Source of the DNA: Halorubrum sp. Atlit-26R
GTDB taxonomy: Archaea; Halobacteriota; Halobacteria; Halobacteriales; Haloferacaceae
Direction: 5' to 3'
Assembly (NCBI RefSeq): GCF_003666015.1
Contig: NZ_QPLT01000001.1
Coordinates: 310,001-374,000 of the forward strand
Length of the DNA stretch: 64,000 bases
Shown: piece by piece, positions 34,243 to 42,229 of the stretch
Numbering within the stretch: the first letter of the stretch is position 1
Layout of the letters: the number at the start of each line of letters is the position of its first letter
Position numbers and translations under genes: made by a program
The notes under the pieces: model-generated
Database searches by the model: none
What the model was told of the DNA's origin: nothing
Seen by the model: only the letters and a program-made list of their open reading frames with translations

Positions 34243-35238
34243 CTAACTGTGAATTCCCATCGCCTCGATCTGCTCTTGGTACCGGTTGCGGATGGTGACC
34301 TCGGTGACCTGCGCGACGTCGGCGACCTCGCGCTGGGTCTTCTTCTCGTTACAGAGCAGCGAGGCCGCGTAGATGGCGGCGGCGGCGTAGCCGGTGGGCG
34401 ACTTCCCCGAGAGCAGCCCCTGTTCGGCGGTCGTCTCGATGATCTCGTTGGCCTTCGACTGGACCTCCTCGGAGAGCTCTAACTCCGAGGAGAACCGCGG
34501 GACGTACTTCTTCGGGTCGACCGGGCGCATCTCCAAGCCGAGCTCCTGGGAGATGTAGCGGTACGTCCGGCCGATCTCCTTGCGGTCGACCCGCGAGACC
34601 TCGGAGATCTCCTCGAGGCTCCGCGGAATACCCTCCTTGCGACAGGCGGCGTACAGGGCCGCGGTGGAGACGCCCTCGATGGAGCGCCCCCGAATGAGGT
34701 CCTCGTTGAGCGCGCGTCGATAAATGACGGACGCCACTTCGCGTACCGACCGCGGCACCCCGAGCGCGCTCGCCATCCGGTCGATCTCCGAGAGCGCGAA
34801 CTGGAGGTTGCGCTCGCCCGCGTCCTTCGTCCGAATGCGCTCCTGCCACTTGCGCAGGCGGTGCATCTGCGACCGCTTCTTCGAGGAGATGGAGCGGCCG
34901 TAGGCGTCCTTGTCCTTCCAGTCGATCGTCGTCGTCAGCCCCTTGTCGTGCATCGTCTTGGTCGTCGGGGCGCCGACGCGCGACTTCTCCTGCCGCTCCG
35001 AGTGGTTGAACGCGCGCCACTCCGGGCCGGGATCGATCTGCTCGTCCTCGATGATCATCCCCGTCTCCTCGTGTATCAGCTCCCCGTCGGCCGTCCGGGT
35101 GAGGTCCTCCGGATCGAAGTCCTCGGGGTCCAACTCGTCGATGTCCTCGACCTCCTCGACGTCGATCTCGTCTTCCTCGGCGTCTTCGTCCCCCACGCGC
35201 TGCCGGTCGTGATCCCGTTGCCGGGTGGGCCGTGTCAT
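34243..35238 (-). CDS. Transcription factor B lacking zinc-ribbon cysteines
   Basis: A 331-residue TFB. Core features are intact: the B-reader and linker ([13 protein letters not shown], then [19 protein letters not shown]), two cyclin folds (from about 130), and a C-terminal helix-turn-helix [20 protein letters not shown] that contacts BRE DNA. The normal zinc-ribbon Cys pairs are replaced: residues 37-46 read [10 protein letters not shown] and residues 55-60 LIHEETG, and no Cys occurs before the first cyclin fold. The ribbon normally docks on RNA polymerase. Haloarchaea have many TFB paralogues, and this one seems to have a divergent N terminus. Confidence 0.93.
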   Translation of the reverse strand: MTRPTRQRDHDRQRVGDEDAEEDEIDVEEVEDIDELDPEDFDPEDLTRTADGELIHEETGMIIEDEQIDPGPEWRAFNHSERQEKSRVGAPTTKTMHDKGLTTTIDWKDKDAYGRSISSKKRSQMHRLRKWQERIRTKDAGERNLQFALSEIDRMASALGVPRSVREVASVIYRRALNEDLIRGRSIEGVSTAALYAACRKEGIPRSLEEISEVSRVDRKEIGRTYRYISQELGLEMRPVDPKKYVPRFSSELELSEEVQSKANEIIETTAEQGLLSGKSPTGYAAAAIYAASLLCNEKKTQREVADVAQVTEVTIRNRYQEQIEAMGIHS

Positions 35239-35261
35239 CGCATTTATATACTATCCAAACG

Positions 35262-35279
35262 GTTTAACTTAAAAGTTCG
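35262..35279 (-). promoter_or_regulatory. Putative BRE/TATA of the TFB gene
   Basis: Read on the minus strand, CGAACTTTTAAGTTAAACC lies 24-41 nt before the ATG. CGAA precedes the T-rich box and could serve as BRE. Spacing fits a leaderless transcript. A second AT run, TATATAAATG, lies too close to the start codon to be the box. Confidence 0.5.
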
Positions 35280-35378
35280 TTACCGTGTGGGGGAGTACCA
35301 CGGGTTGTGACCCCCGGTCGGTCTCGTGTCGACAGCGGACGGACAGCCCTTTGTCCGGCGGGCGCGGAAACCGGACGA

Positions 35379-35975
35379 ATGCCGACGATCGACTGCGACC
35401 CGGCCGCCGCGCGCGAGCGCCTCGCGGGCGAGGGCGTCCGGATCGACGAGGGGAACACGCCCCACGAGCGGTGGCGCGCCGAGCGGGACGGGGCCGTCGC
35501 GGTCGCGTACGACGACAAGGTCGTCGTCCAGGGGAGCGACCCCACCCGACTGACCGCCCTGCTGCGCGACGGCGGGGGCCGCGCGCACGTCTACTTCGAC
35601 GGCGCGTCCCGCGGGAACCCGGGTCCGGCCGCGGTCGGCTGGTGCCTGGTCACGTCCGACGGGGTCGTCGCCGAGGGCGGCGAGCGGATCGGCCGCGCGA
35701 CGAACAACCAGGCCGAGTACGCCGCGCTGATCCGCGCGCTGGAGGCGGCCGACGAGTACGGCTTCGACGCCGTCGACGTCCGCGGCGACTCTCAGCTCAC
35801 CGTCAAGCAGGTCCGCGGCGAGTGGAACGCCAACGACCCGGAGCTCCGCGAGCGGCGGGTCCGCGCCCGGGAGCTGTTAGAGCGGTTCGACCGCTGGTCG
35901 ATCGCCCACGTACCGCGGGAGATAAACGAGCGCGCCGACGACTTAGCGAACGAGGCACTCGATGACGCGAACTGA
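35379..35975 (+). CDS. rnhA: Ribonuclease HI
   Basis: A 198-residue enzyme that cuts RNA in RNA-DNA hybrids. The catalytic residues are visible: Asp in VYFDGASRGNPGP, Glu in NNQAEYAAL, Asp in VRGDSQLTVKQV and a final Asp in ERADDLANEA. The first 65 residues before the RNase fold are a haloarchaeal N-terminal extension. The gene overlaps the next by 14 nt and forms an operon with it. The start is ATG 35379, just after a short leader. Confidence 0.9.
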   Translation: MPTIDCDPAAARERLAGEGVRIDEGNTPHERWRAERDGAVAVAYDDKVVVQGSDPTRLTALLRDGGGRAHVYFDGASRGNPGPAAVGWCLVTSDGVVAEGGERIGRATNNQAEYAALIRALEAADEYGFDAVDVRGDSQLTVKQVRGEWNANDPELRERRVRARELLERFDRWSIAHVPREINERADDLANEALDDAN

Positions 35976-36738
35976 CGACGACCCGCCGGAGTGGGCGAAG
36001 GAACGGGCGCGAGAGATGATGGCGGCGGGAGACGAGGGGACCGGCGACGACCCCGACGACGCGGCCGCTGCCGACGCCGCGGAGTCCCCCGATCGCGACG
36101 ACGAGCGCGTCCCCGACGTGCCGGTCGAGGCCGTCGACGAGGCGGAGCGGCTCACGCGGCTCGCCCGCGAGGCCGAGTCCGCGGAGCCGACGCCGGAGAT
36201 CGAGGAGGCGGCCGACCAGTACCGCGAGCGGCGCGACGCGCTCGCGGCCGAGTACGGCTACACCGCGCGCGTCCGCGACGAGGACGACGCGCTCGTGTTG
36301 TACCCCGACGAGTGGATGGACGACGGGACCGTTCAGCTCGACCGGGTGGAGGACACGGACCGCGCGGTCGAGGTGTCGCTGTCCGGCCCCGGCGACGCCG
36401 ACCGCTACCGCGAGGTGGCCGCGTACAACGAGGCGGTCGCCGAGGCGGTCGCCGAGGCGGTCGGCGAGCGCGAGGCCGAGGTCCACGCGCGGACCGCGGA
36501 GACGTTCGCGTCGTTCATGAGCAACCACTACGTCCGCCCGGTCGACGACGCCACGCCGCAGATGCGCGCCGAGTTCCGGGAGGAGTACTTAGTCCGGAAC
36601 GGCTGGCCGACCGACGAGCAGCTCGACGCCGTCGACGAGTCGCTCTCCGTGATCGAGTCCGTCGCCGCCGACGTGGACGAGTCCGTCGCGGTCGAGGCCC
36701 TCGACGACCGAGAGTCGGCCGACGACGGTTCGACGTAG
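35962..36738 (+). CDS. rnhA-operon protein, DUF7108-like
   Basis: A 258-residue acidic, mostly helical protein. It opens TRTDDDPPEWAKERAREMMAAG, has an Asp/Ala-rich linker to residue 60, and a folded part with YGYTARVRDEDDALVLYPDEW and MSNHYVRPVDDATPQMRAEF. No catalytic motif is seen. Haloarchaeal homologues are encoded next to rnhA, so it may assist RNase H or its regulation. Overlap with rnhA implies coupled translation. Confidence 0.82.
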   Translation: MTRTDDDPPEWAKERAREMMAAGDEGTGDDPDDAAAADAAESPDRDDERVPDVPVEAVDEAERLTRLAREAESAEPTPEIEEAADQYRERRDALAAEYGYTARVRDEDDALVLYPDEWMDDGTVQLDRVEDTDRAVEVSLSGPGDADRYREVAAYNEAVAEAVAEAVGEREAEVHARTAETFASFMSNHYVRPVDDATPQMRAEFREEYLVRNGWPTDEQLDAVDESLSVIESVAADVDESVAVEALDDRESADDGST

Positions 36739-36832
36739 CGGTCGCTCGGCGGAGAGAGAACGCGGCTTTCGCCGCGCCGTGTGCCAAAATTTCAGTTGGA
36801 AACCGATACCGCGCGGGCGCCGGCGCTCCGGC

Positions 36833-37183
36833 TTACTCGAGCAGCGCGCGGACCTCGTCCGCGCGCCCCTCGTCGGTGACGAACCGGTCGAGGACCCACT
36901 CGATCTGGCCGAGGACCACGTCGTGGCCCTCGTCGGTGAGCTCGTACTGGTTCGTCCGCTTGTCGAGTTCGCTCTTCTCGACGAGCCCGTGGTCGACGAG
37001 GTCGTCGAGGTTGGGGTACAGGCGGCCGTGGTTCACCTCGGAGCCGTAGTACGACTCTAACTCCCGCTTGATGGCGAGGCCGTACATCGGCTCCTCCGCG
37101 AGGATTGTGAGGATGTTCTGCTGGAACGCCGTGAGATCGCTTGCCGCCGTCGATTCATCAGTGACTGTTTGTGCCTCTGACAT
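36833..37183 (-). CDS. PadR-family transcription regulator
   Basis: A 116-residue PadR-type winged-helix protein. LTAFQQNILTILAEEPMYGLAIKRELE is the diagnostic start, followed by HGRLYPNLDDLVDHGLVEKS and the wing RTNQYELTDEGHDVV. The short C terminus after the wing places it in the small PadR subfamily. A TATA-like GATTATAAGT at 37205-37214 lies about 25 nt upstream of ATG 37183, fitting a leaderless transcript; this supports that start over the longer frame. It likely represses its own or a nearby gene. Confidence 0.88.
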   Translation of the reverse strand: MSEAQTVTDESTAASDLTAFQQNILTILAEEPMYGLAIKRELESYYGSEVNHGRLYPNLDDLVDHGLVEKSELDKRTNQYELTDEGHDVVLGQIEWVLDRFVTDEGRADEVRALLE

Positions 37184-37631
37184 GCCTGACGGGAGGGGAC
37201 CCGAACTTATAATCTTTCTCAACATTCACGACCGTTGCGATGCGTAACCCCGCACGGTTGTCCGGATCTCTCGGTATCGACGGTCTCTCGGCGGACGCTC
37301 GTGGTATCCGGCGATGGAACGCGTTCGACTGATCGATTCCGCTTTCGGCGGGTGGACCGAGGGATCGTCGGTCGCGCTCGGCGTACGGCTCACGATCGAA
37401 ACCGCGGAGATCCGGCCTCGCCCGGTGTCAGCCCTCGCGACCTCGGCTCCTCGTGGTTCGGTGGCGCCGGCCTCTCCGCCGTTGCGACGGGGGTCAGTGG
37501 TGCCGGCCTCCCCGCCGTTGCGACGGGGGTCAGTGGTGCCGGCCTCCCCACCGTTGCGACGGGGATCGATGACGGACGCGCTCGCGCGATCCCGAAAGGA
37601 CTTTGGCCGACTTCCACCCACCAACGGACAC
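37184..37631. other. Intergenic region with 36-bp tandem repeats
   Basis: About 450 bp between the divergent PadR and pyrophosphatase genes. It holds the PadR promoter and three near-identical 36-bp units starting at 37466, 37502 and 37538 (each beginning GCCGGCCTC). These are imperfect copies of a GC-rich unit. An open frame crosses the region in phase with pyrophosphatase but codes a Pro/Arg-rich sequence unlike the family, so I read it as noncoding. Confidence 0.6.
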
Positions 37632-38165
37632 ATGGCCAACCTCTGGGAGGATCTCGAGACGGGACCGAACGCGCCGGACGAGATCTACGCCGTCGTCGAG
37701 TGTCTCAAAGGCGAGCGGAACAAGTACGAGTACGACAAGGACATCCCCGGCGTCGTGCTCGACCGCGTGCTTCACTCGAACGTCCACTACCCGTACGACT
37801 ACGGCTTCATCCCGCAGTCGTACTACGACGACGAGGACCCCTTCGACGTGATGGTACTCGTCGAGGACCAGACGTTCCCCGGCTGCGTGATCGAGGCCCG
37901 CCCCGTCGCCATGATGAAGATGGACGACGACGGCGAGCAGGACGACAAGGTGATCGCGGTGCCCACCGAGGACCCCCGGTTCGACCACATCGAGGACCTC
38001 GAGGACATCCCTCAGCAGACCCTCGACGAGATAGACGAGTTCTTCGCGACCTACAAGAACCTCGAGGCCGGCAAGGAGGTCGAAACGCTCGGCTGGGAGG
38101 ACAAGGCGGCGGCCAAGGAGGCCATCGAACACGCGCAGGACCTGTACGACGAGCAGGTCGCCTAA
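37632..38165 (+). CDS. ppa: Inorganic pyrophosphatase
   Basis: A 177-residue soluble family I pyrophosphatase that hydrolyses pyrophosphate and pulls biosynthetic reactions forward. Key motifs are seen: GERNKYEYDK (substrate Lys/Tyr), NVHYPYDYGFIPQ, DEDPFDVMVL (metal-binding Asp residues) and MDDDGEQDDKVIAV. The length matches the hexameric prokaryotic form. The start is the ATG directly before the conserved N terminus MANLWEDL. Confidence 0.96.
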   Translation: MANLWEDLETGPNAPDEIYAVVECLKGERNKYEYDKDIPGVVLDRVLHSNVHYPYDYGFIPQSYYDDEDPFDVMVLVEDQTFPGCVIEARPVAMMKMDDDGEQDDKVIAVPTEDPRFDHIEDLEDIPQQTLDEIDEFFATYKNLEAGKEVETLGWEDKAAAKEAIEHAQDLYDEQVA

Positions 38166-38262
38166 CGCCGATATAACCCGAACGCATCCGTCGCCCGCGC
38201 CCGGATGCGTTATGCCTATGGGTGATTTTTAGGGCGGGAGTCGCGTACGATCGCGTAGAATC

Positions 38263-38385
38263 ATGAGCGCCACCACACCCTCCGTCGGCATCGATCACCC
38301 GACGGTCGTGCCCGCGAACTTCGACCCGGACGACGCGACGACGGAGACGGCCGCTGGCGACGACGCCGCGAGCGACGACGCGTAG
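38263..38385 (+). CDS. Very small acidic protein, unknown
   Basis: A 40-residue frame, MSATTPSVGIDHPTVVPANF followed by an acidic Asp/Ala-rich tail. It is preceded by an AT-rich GATTTTTAGG about 30 nt upstream. The start and the Asp/Ala-rich tail are similar in style to other haloarchaeal micro-proteins. I cannot assign a function and real translation needs proof. Confidence 0.45.
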   Translation: MSATTPSVGIDHPTVVPANFDPDDATTETAAGDDAASDDA

Positions 38386-38402
38386 CGGTCGCTTTCCCTT
38401 TC

Positions 38403-39200
38403 TCAGGCGCGTTCGACGACCGCCGAGAGCCGCGTCGCGTCGTCTCGAAGCGACGCGAACGCGTCGTCGACCCAGTCGACCACCGGATCGTCGGTCGATT
38501 CGAGCACGCACCGCGGGTTGTTCCGCTCGTCGTACGCGGTCACGCACGCGACGTCGCCACACCGGACGAGCCCGTACTCGATCGGCTCGGCGCTCACGTA
38601 CACCGTCGCGTCGTCGTCGGTGAGCGCGCGGTCGGTCGCCGGGCCGAACTCCGCGACCGACGCGTCGACCACGTCGCGGTCGACGATCAGCTCGACGCTC
38701 GCGCCGTCGTCTAACGCCGCGGCCGCCGCGTCGTTGAACTGCTGGAGGACGACCGGGGAGACGGCCCGGATCTCCGCCTCGCGGCTCTCGCGCAGGAGCT
38801 CGGTGAGGCGGTCGACGGCCGCCAGCGGGTTCTGGTCGGACGCGACCGTGAGGTCGCTGTCCGGGATCCCCTCCGCGGGGAAGTCGACGCCGACGCGCTC
38901 GACCGTCTCGGCGAACCGGCCGTAGCGGTCGCTGCGTTCGACCTCCGTCAGCAGCGTCTCGTACGCGTCGTGGACGCGTTCTCCGGTCGGCGTCACCCGG
39001 TAGTCGGCGCCGCGTTTCACGACCCAGTCGCGCTCGCGGAACCCCGCGAGGATCCGCTGGACCGTCGTTCGGGTGGCGTCGACCGCGTCGGTCAGCTCGG
39101 CCGGGCGCCGCGGCTCCTCGCGCAGCGCCCGGAGTATCGCGACCCGAACGGGCGAGCCGGCGAGGTACTGTGCGCCGTCGTGTCCGTCCTCGGCCGTCAT
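38403..39200 (-). CDS. Winged-helix regulator (FilR1-like)
   Basis: A 265-residue protein. The N-terminal winged helix contains LAGSPVRVAILRALREEP and the recognition helix AVDATRTTVQRILAGF. The rest is a ligand-type domain of about 170 residues with motifs similar to the FilR1 middle domain of methanogen regulators (e.g. LTELLRESREAEIRAVSPV, VELIVDRDVVDASV). It probably senses a metabolite. It is the only gene between the small 38263 frame and the 39295 gene. Confidence 0.85.
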   Translation of the reverse strand: MTAEDGHDGAQYLAGSPVRVAILRALREEPRRPAELTDAVDATRTTVQRILAGFRERDWVVKRGADYRVTPTGERVHDAYETLLTEVERSDRYGRFAETVERVGVDFPAEGIPDSDLTVASDQNPLAAVDRLTELLRESREAEIRAVSPVVLQQFNDAAAAALDDGASVELIVDRDVVDASVAEFGPATDRALTDDDATVYVSAEPIEYGLVRCGDVACVTAYDERNNPRCVLESTDDPVVDWVDDAFASLRDDATRLSAVVERA

Positions 39201-39294
39201 CGTATGATCCCTGTGTACGGGTACCGCCCTGTTAATCGTACCGCGTCGCGGTCGCGGGCGACGCGTTCGGGTCCCGCCGAGCCCGCCGGCCGCG

Positions 39295-39543
39295 TCAGTC
39301 CCGGTACCGGAACGACACGACGGTGCCGACGGTGTCCTCGCCGGCGATGCGCTCCGTGGTCACCGTCACGGTCGCGAGCGCGTCCGCGCCGAGCGCCTCC
39401 TCGATCACCGCCCGGAGCGCGTCGGGGTCGGCGCCCTCCTGTCTCACCGGCACGCGGACCTGCCGGCGGTTGACCGCGACGTCGCCGAGGTCGTACTCCG
39501 TGTGCTCGAACGCATCTCGGATCGCGGCTTCGATGTCGGTCAT
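39295..39543 (-). CDS. Conserved small protein, unknown
   Basis: An 82-residue protein with an alpha/beta ferredoxin-like look: IEAAIRDAFEHTEYDLGDVAVNRRQVRVPV, a helix around DALRAVIEEALGA, and strands VTVTTERIAGED. No active residues are recognised. The start is ATG 39543. Related short proteins exist in haloarchaea as I recall, but without known function. Confidence 0.7.
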   Translation of the reverse strand: MTDIEAAIRDAFEHTEYDLGDVAVNRRQVRVPVRQEGADPDALRAVIEEALGADALATVTVTTERIAGEDTVGTVVSFRYRD

Positions 39544-39726
39544 GGCACGGTCCGTTCCGCGCCGCGCGGTGAAAAAACGCGGTCCTCGGTCGGTGTCGCG
39601 AGCGCGTTTGGTCCTCGTCGCCATTCAGCATGGCAAACGGCTGATTCTCCGACGCTCAACGGACCTGCTTATTTAATACAATAAAATTACATTTCAAATA
39701 TCCCTGTTACTCAACCGCAGAACAAT

Positions 39727-39741
39727 CTTAATATTTATTTA
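39727..39741 (+). promoter_or_regulatory. Putative TATA box of the membrane micro-peptide gene
   Basis: The AT-rich run CTTAATATTTATTTA ends about 19 nt before the ATG at 39760 and has its centre about 26 nt upstream, which fits leaderless transcription. The surrounding 150 bp is markedly AT-rich compared with the genome. Confidence 0.5.
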
Positions 39742-39759
39742 TCCTGATACTTTTCGAAT

Positions 39760-39891
39760 ATGCACGAAAGTGTGGCAGACTACGTGGCAGAGCACCCGAA
39801 GATGGCCGGCGTCCTGTTCACCGCCCTCCTGCTGCTGACGCAGGCGGCGCCCGCGGCGGCGAATATGGCTGCATCTAACCCTGGACCCTAA
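39760..39891 (+). CDS. 43-residue membrane peptide, convergent with CHAT gene
   Basis: A peptide starting MHESVADYVAEHPKMAGVLF with a membrane helix at about 16-38 (rich in Leu and Ala) and ending in AASNPGP. The helix could also serve as a signal peptide. Small haloarchaeal proteins of this pattern (DUF7503-like, as I recall) are of unknown role. Its stop overlaps the last 4 nt of the CHAT gene on the other strand (39888-39891). The pairing of a caspase-like protein with a small membrane peptide is reminiscent of defence or cell-death modules, but that is inference. Confidence 0.6.
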   Translation: MHESVADYVAEHPKMAGVLFTALLLLTQAAPAAANMAASNPGP

Positions 39892-42080
39892 AAATTCAAT
39901 TCGTCACTCCAAACTAGTTGATCAGACTTGAAAACGGGTGCAGTCTCTAAATCTAAGAATTTGGAAAGTTCTTCAGTACTCACCGCCTCGTAGTCTAGCT
40001 TCACCGGAATGTAATGGTTTGAATCATCTGTGGCCAGATTTAGTGTTGTGAGAGTTCCATTTCCGTACGGACCGTTTGGAAGCATATCTGCAGATACTCT
40101 CCACTCCTCGGAGCTCTCTCTTTTAAGATTAATCACAACCGCAGACCCACTCCGACTCTGACAGATCGTCGTCCCCCCGTCCCCCACCACGATGTACTGG
40201 TGACCCGTAATCAGCTCGCGCTTCGCCACGTGAAGCGCGGTCCGAAGGTTGAAGCCGCTGTTCATTAGACGGGCGATGATCCGACCGAGTTTCGTTGCCG
40301 GCGAGTTCGCCACGTCTGAGAGCGTGACGATGCCGCCGCGCGAGCCGCGGTGGACTAAGGCCTCGCCCTGCTGGTAGGACTGGCAGGCGTTGAGCAGGAA
40401 GGCGCTGACGCCGATCTCGAGGTCCTCGTCGGTCAGGTCCAGGTACTCCTCGGCGCACTGCATCCCGCGGTCGTCGACGTGGCCGATGTAGTGGAGGAAG
40501 TCGACGTCTGACTCCAGCACCTCGCGCATCTCCTCGCGGGTGAGGTCGTGGCGCACCTCGATGTCGAACTGGACCATGTCGCGGAGGCCGTAGAGGTCGG
40601 CGACGTTCCCCTCCTCGCGCATCTGGTCGTCGTTACAGACCACGAGGACGGAGATGCGCGACTGCTCGACCTGCCCGGCCTCCAGCCGTCGGTGGTACGC
40701 GTCGAGCGTCGCCTTGTTGGCGTCCAGCGGGACGCCGTCGCCGACCCACGCGTGCTCGACGGTGTCGACCGGCTCCGGCCGGACGAAGTCGGTCTGGGCC
40801 GGCACGGCGCCGCGGTTCTCGGTCGCGTCCGCGCCGCGGGTGGCTCCCGGGTTCGCCGCGCCCGCGCTCGCGCCGCCGCGAACGAACTCGTCGTCGCCGA
40901 GGACGCCGCCGAGGCTGCCGCCGCCGTCGGGCGCGACGCCGCCGACCGGGACCTCTCGCCTCGTGGCCGCCGACGGGCTTCGGTCCGCACCGCCGAAGAA
41001 GCCGACGCCGACGCCGCCGTCGTCGTCCACCGGCGTGACGGTCTCCGGCGAGCGGACGATCGACAGCTCGCCGGCGACGAACGGGAGCATCTCCACGTTC
41101 TCCGGGTCGGGACGGACGTCGGTCGTCAGCGTCCACTGCGGCAGTTCGGCCTCGACGTCGCCGAACGGGACGTCGAGGTATTCGCCGAGCCGCTCCGCGA
41201 GCGGGAGGTCGTACAGCCGCTCCCAGTCGAGGTCGAGGTCAGTGGTCTCGCGCTCGTGGAGGTCGACCGGGTAGAAGCCCTCCGTACGGGCGAGACAGTC
41301 CATGTGGAACGACTGCCTGAGCACCTGCGCGGTCCGCTCCTCGAACCCCGGTTCGAGCGGATACGTCCACCCGTCGCCCTCGATTCGCGGAGCGTCGCCC
41401 GGGACGAGGTCGGCCGCGAAGTAGTACGCAAGCGAGACGACGGGGTAGAGGTAGCGGTACTCCGGGGGGACGACGATCCGGACGCCGCTGTCGATCGGTT
41501 CGACCCGCTCGGGAACGCGGAACTCGTCGCCCGGCTCGATGAGCGGCGGGTGCCCTCGTAGGGTGGGGAACGACCGCTCCGGACTGGTGGTCTGGAGCGC
41601 GGAGCCGAGCAGCGAGACGGCGTCCATCAGCGATTCCGGGTCCGTGGGGGTGGTGATGGTCCCCGCCGGCGTCTGGTGGAGCGACCGGAAGCCGAGCCCG
41701 ACCGCACCCGGCGTGTCGAGGTCGATCCGCGTGGTCCGGTCGGTCGTGGAGACGGAGAAGCCGGAATCGAAGGTGAGGTACAGCTTCGTCGGCGCCGGGT
41801 TGATCCCGACGTGGTACGTCCCGTCGGGCATCGCGTAGCAGTCGCCGTGAGTGAGCAGCTCCCCGTCGCCGGCGCGCGTCTCGACGACCGCGACGCGCGG
41901 GATCTCGATCGATCCGGTCTCGACCGCGACGCTGGCGTCGACCGGGAAGTAGTGGTCCGACTGGGGGCGCCGGCGCGGGTCGACCGGCCGATCGGTGTAC
42001 ACCTCGAACTGCGTGTTCTCGATGTGGTCCGTGACGGTGATCCCGTCGGCCTCGCGCAGCGGGTCGATGTCGATGCTCAT
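39888..42080 (-). CDS. CHAT-domain (caspase-like) protein
   Basis: A 730-residue protein. The C-terminal CHAT domain carries the caspase-type dyad: His534 in LHYIGHVDDRG and Cys566 in FLLNACQSYQQGEALV, and it ends about 130 residues later. The N-terminal 350 residues are beta-rich and not recognised; a Gly/Ala/Asp-rich linker of 80 residues connects them. In bacteria CHAT proteases cleave partner proteins in cell-death and antiphage systems. The partner here may be the adjoining membrane peptide, or an unlinked target. Codon use in the last 250 bp is less GC-rich than the rest. Confidence 0.88.
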   Translation of the reverse strand: MSIDIDPLREADGITVTDHIENTQFEVYTDRPVDPRRRPQSDHYFPVDASVAVETGSIEIPRVAVVETRAGDGELLTHGDCYAMPDGTYHVGINPAPTKLYLTFDSGFSVSTTDRTTRIDLDTPGAVGLGFRSLHQTPAGTITTPTDPESLMDAVSLLGSALQTTSPERSFPTLRGHPPLIEPGDEFRVPERVEPIDSGVRIVVPPEYRYLYPVVSLAYYFAADLVPGDAPRIEGDGWTYPLEPGFEERTAQVLRQSFHMDCLARTEGFYPVDLHERETTDLDLDWERLYDLPLAERLGEYLDVPFGDVEAELPQWTLTTDVRPDPENVEMLPFVAGELSIVRSPETVTPVDDDGGVGVGFFGGADRSPSAATRREVPVGGVAPDGGGSLGGVLGDDEFVRGGASAGAANPGATRGADATENRGAVPAQTDFVRPEPVDTVEHAWVGDGVPLDANKATLDAYHRRLEAGQVEQSRISVLVVCNDDQMREEGNVADLYGLRDMVQFDIEVRHDLTREEMREVLESDVDFLHYIGHVDDRGMQCAEEYLDLTDEDLEIGVSAFLLNACQSYQQGEALVHRGSRGGIVTLSDVANSPATKLGRIIARLMNSGFNLRTALHVAKRELITGHQYIVVGDGGTTICQSRSGSAVVINLKRESSEEWRVSADMLPNGPYGNGTLTTLNLATDDSNHYIPVKLDYEAVSTEELSKFLDLETAPVFKSDQLVWSDELNF

Positions 42081-42229
42081 GGGGGCTCGCCGCGGCGGTC
42101 GTCGGGGCGGACGGGACCGACGCCGCGGGGATAGTACCGTCCGGTTGGGCGATAGCGGCGATAAAGCTTGCGTCGGTCGGATCGCCGCGGACCGAACGGA
42201 TAAAGTCCCGGCCGCCCCACCTCCGCGTA

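Noticed and set aside
37314-37631. N-terminal extension of pyrophosphatase
   Set aside because: It is Pro/Arg-rich and made of the 36-bp repeats, unlike any pyrophosphatase start; ATG 37632 matches the family.
39660-39760. Origin of replication in the AT-rich stretch
   Set aside because: No Orc1/Cdc6 gene and no repeated origin box were seen; the AT-rich run fits the promoter of the micro-peptide.
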